Below, piece by piece: positions 5,874 to 6,791 of a stretch of 6,791 nucleotides of DNA; positions within the stretch are counted from its first letter, which is position 1; each line of letters starts with the position of its first letter. Origin of the DNA: an uncultured Bacillota bacterium (GTDB lineage: Bacteria; Bacillota; Clostridia; Peptostreptococcales; Anaerovoracaceae); contig CASEFF010000184.1 of NCBI GenBank assembly GCA_949287115.1, positions 1-6,791 of the forward strand, written 5' to 3'. The position numbers and the translations under genes are program-made. The notes below the pieces were generated by a model. That model was not told the DNA's origin, searched no databases, and worked only from the letters and a program-made list of their open reading frames with translations.

Positions 5874-6791
5874 ATGAAAAAATTTGCTGTTACAATTTTA
5901 GTGATCATATTGCTGATCATTGCGGCGCTGGCATGCGCCACCATCGTTTATTCCAATACCGATGCCTGCAAAGGCGAAAGCTTCCCGGAAGACACGACCA
6001 TAAACGGTATAGACTGCTCCGGACTTTCCTATGAGCAGGCATATGAAAAGCTGACGGACGAATGGAACTCAAAGCACATCGTCATCACGGGACCACTCAG
6101 CGACGATGTGGCCACTTTCACGGATCTGGACTGCACCTATGATATAATGGATTCTCTCAAAAAAGCCAAGAAGGAGAACAGGATCCTGGCTGCCGCCAAC
6201 TATTTCATCGGCACACCGCTCATCATAGATATTCCGATGACCGTGGATACCTACAGCGATGAGTTCAAGGAACGCGTCATATCATCGCCGTTCCTCAAAC
6301 AGAACAACGCCAGTGCCAGCAGAGACGCGTATGTCGATATATCCGACCCGGATTTCCCGATAGTACCGGAGATCTACGGAGACAAACCGAATGCGGAGAA
6401 ATTCTTCAGCCATCTGCTTCACCATATACAGACAGGGGAGATAAAGTTCATATACGACGAACAGCGCTACTACTCGCTGCCTAAGGTGACTGCGGAAGAT
6501 AAAGAACTGAAGGAATATCAGAAGTACTGCAAAAAATATCTGACCCAGAAGATAACATACGAGCTGGGCGAAGAAACGTTCACCATAACTGCAGAACAGC
6601 TCAACGATATGCTCAAAGACGATATGTCGGGCGATGTGAATGAAAAAGCCGTAAAACAGTACGTCGCAGAACTTGCGGCCGAATACGACAATGTCGGCAG
6701 CGACAGGAGCTTCACATCCTTAAGCGGCAAACAGATAAACGTCAGCGGCGGTACATACGGCTGGACGATAGATCAGGAAAAGGAAACAAAA
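5874..6791 (+). CDS. Membrane-anchored peptidoglycan-binding protein, probable L,D-transpeptidase (partial, 3' end outside)
   Basis: The first 306 residues are in the window and no stop is reached. Residues 4-26 form an N-terminal membrane anchor after MKK, so the rest faces the wall. INGIDCSGLSYEQAYEKL at 43-60 is the entry segment usual before PG_binding_4 repeats. Residues about 150-275 match a PG_binding_4 domain: FPIVPEIYGD at 161-170, YYSLPKVTAEDKEL near 199-212, KITYELGEETFTI near 226-238 and VKQYVAELAAEYDNVGSDR near 260-278. FTSLSGKQINVSGGTYGW at 280-297 is the linker that in clostridial proteins leads into a YkuD (L,D-transpeptidase) domain with a catalytic SHGC-type cysteine, which must lie beyond the window. 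Such enzymes make 3-3 peptide cross-links or attach partners in peptidoglycan. A VanW-like protein with the same N-terminal domains is the alternative. AAGGAG at 5863-5868 sets the start, and the gene is divergent from dnaE. Confidence 0.85.
   Translation, partial: MKKFAVTILVIILLIIAALACATIVYSNTDACKGESFPEDTTINGIDCSGLSYEQAYEKLTDEWNSKHIVITGPLSDDVATFTDLDCTYDIMDSLKKAKKENRILAAANYFIGTPLIIDIPMTVDTYSDEFKERVISSPFLKQNNASASRDAYVDISDPDFPIVPEIYGDKPNAEKFFSHLLHHIQTGEIKFIYDEQRYYSLPKVTAEDKELKEYQKYCKKYLTQKITYELGEETFTITAEQLNDMLKDDMSGDVNEKAVKQYVAELAAEYDNVGSDRSFTSLSGKQINVSGGTYGWTIDQEKETK

Noticed and set aside
5874..5940. A lipoprotein signal at Cys21 of the wall enzyme
   Set aside because: The residues before Cys21 are A-L-A, which do not fit the lipobox ([LVI][ASTVI][GAS]C), and the hydrophobic stretch continues past the cysteine, as in a simple membrane anchor.

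Overview
The window looks like ordinary chromosomal DNA from a member of the Clostridia (Firmicutes). The supports are a dnaE-pfkA pair read in one direction, strong GGAGG-type ribosome binding sites, a peptidoglycan-binding/L,D-transpeptidase-type wall protein, a C-terminal remnant of the Rpn/PD-(D/E)XK nuclease family common in clostridial genomes, and frequent ATA isoleucine codons at moderate G+C. I cannot place it to genus; Lachnospiraceae or a family XIII-like lineage is only a guess.

Layout. Positions 1-487 (minus strand) hold a decayed C-terminal piece of an Rpn-like nuclease gene. It lacks the N-terminal catalytic half and has a frameshift near 193. Positions 556-1146 (plus) encode a small membrane protein with an N-terminal zinc ribbon, one transmembrane helix and an acidic tail. 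A perfect 26-bp palindrome at 1158-1183 lies between this gene and the convergent pfkA and probably ends transcription from both sides. Positions 1209-2168 (minus) are pfkA (6-phosphofructokinase) and 2181-5678 (minus) are dnaE (DNA polymerase III alpha subunit). These two form a tightly packed transcription unit in the order dnaE-pfkA, with the dnaE stop codon overlapping the pfkA ribosome binding site. A 195-bp AT-rich divergent region follows. From 5874 to the window end (plus) is the first 306 residues of a membrane-anchored wall enzyme precursor, probably an L,D-transpeptidase whose catalytic domain lies beyond the window.

How the genes relate. dnaE and pfkA are almost certainly co-transcribed and probably translationally coupled, which puts a replication gene and a glycolysis gene under one control. 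Related neighbourhoods are known in Firmicutes, where pyk usually follows pfkA; here it does not. The zinc-ribbon gene and the wall-enzyme gene have their own promoters and no visible functional tie to the operon.

I found no tRNA, rRNA, CRISPR array, complete mobile element or riboswitch, and nothing that convincingly looks like a new system. The points most worth a second look are the state of the Rpn remnant, the dnaE-pfkA coupling, the intact metal site in the DnaE PHP domain, and the altered effector-site residues in PfkA.
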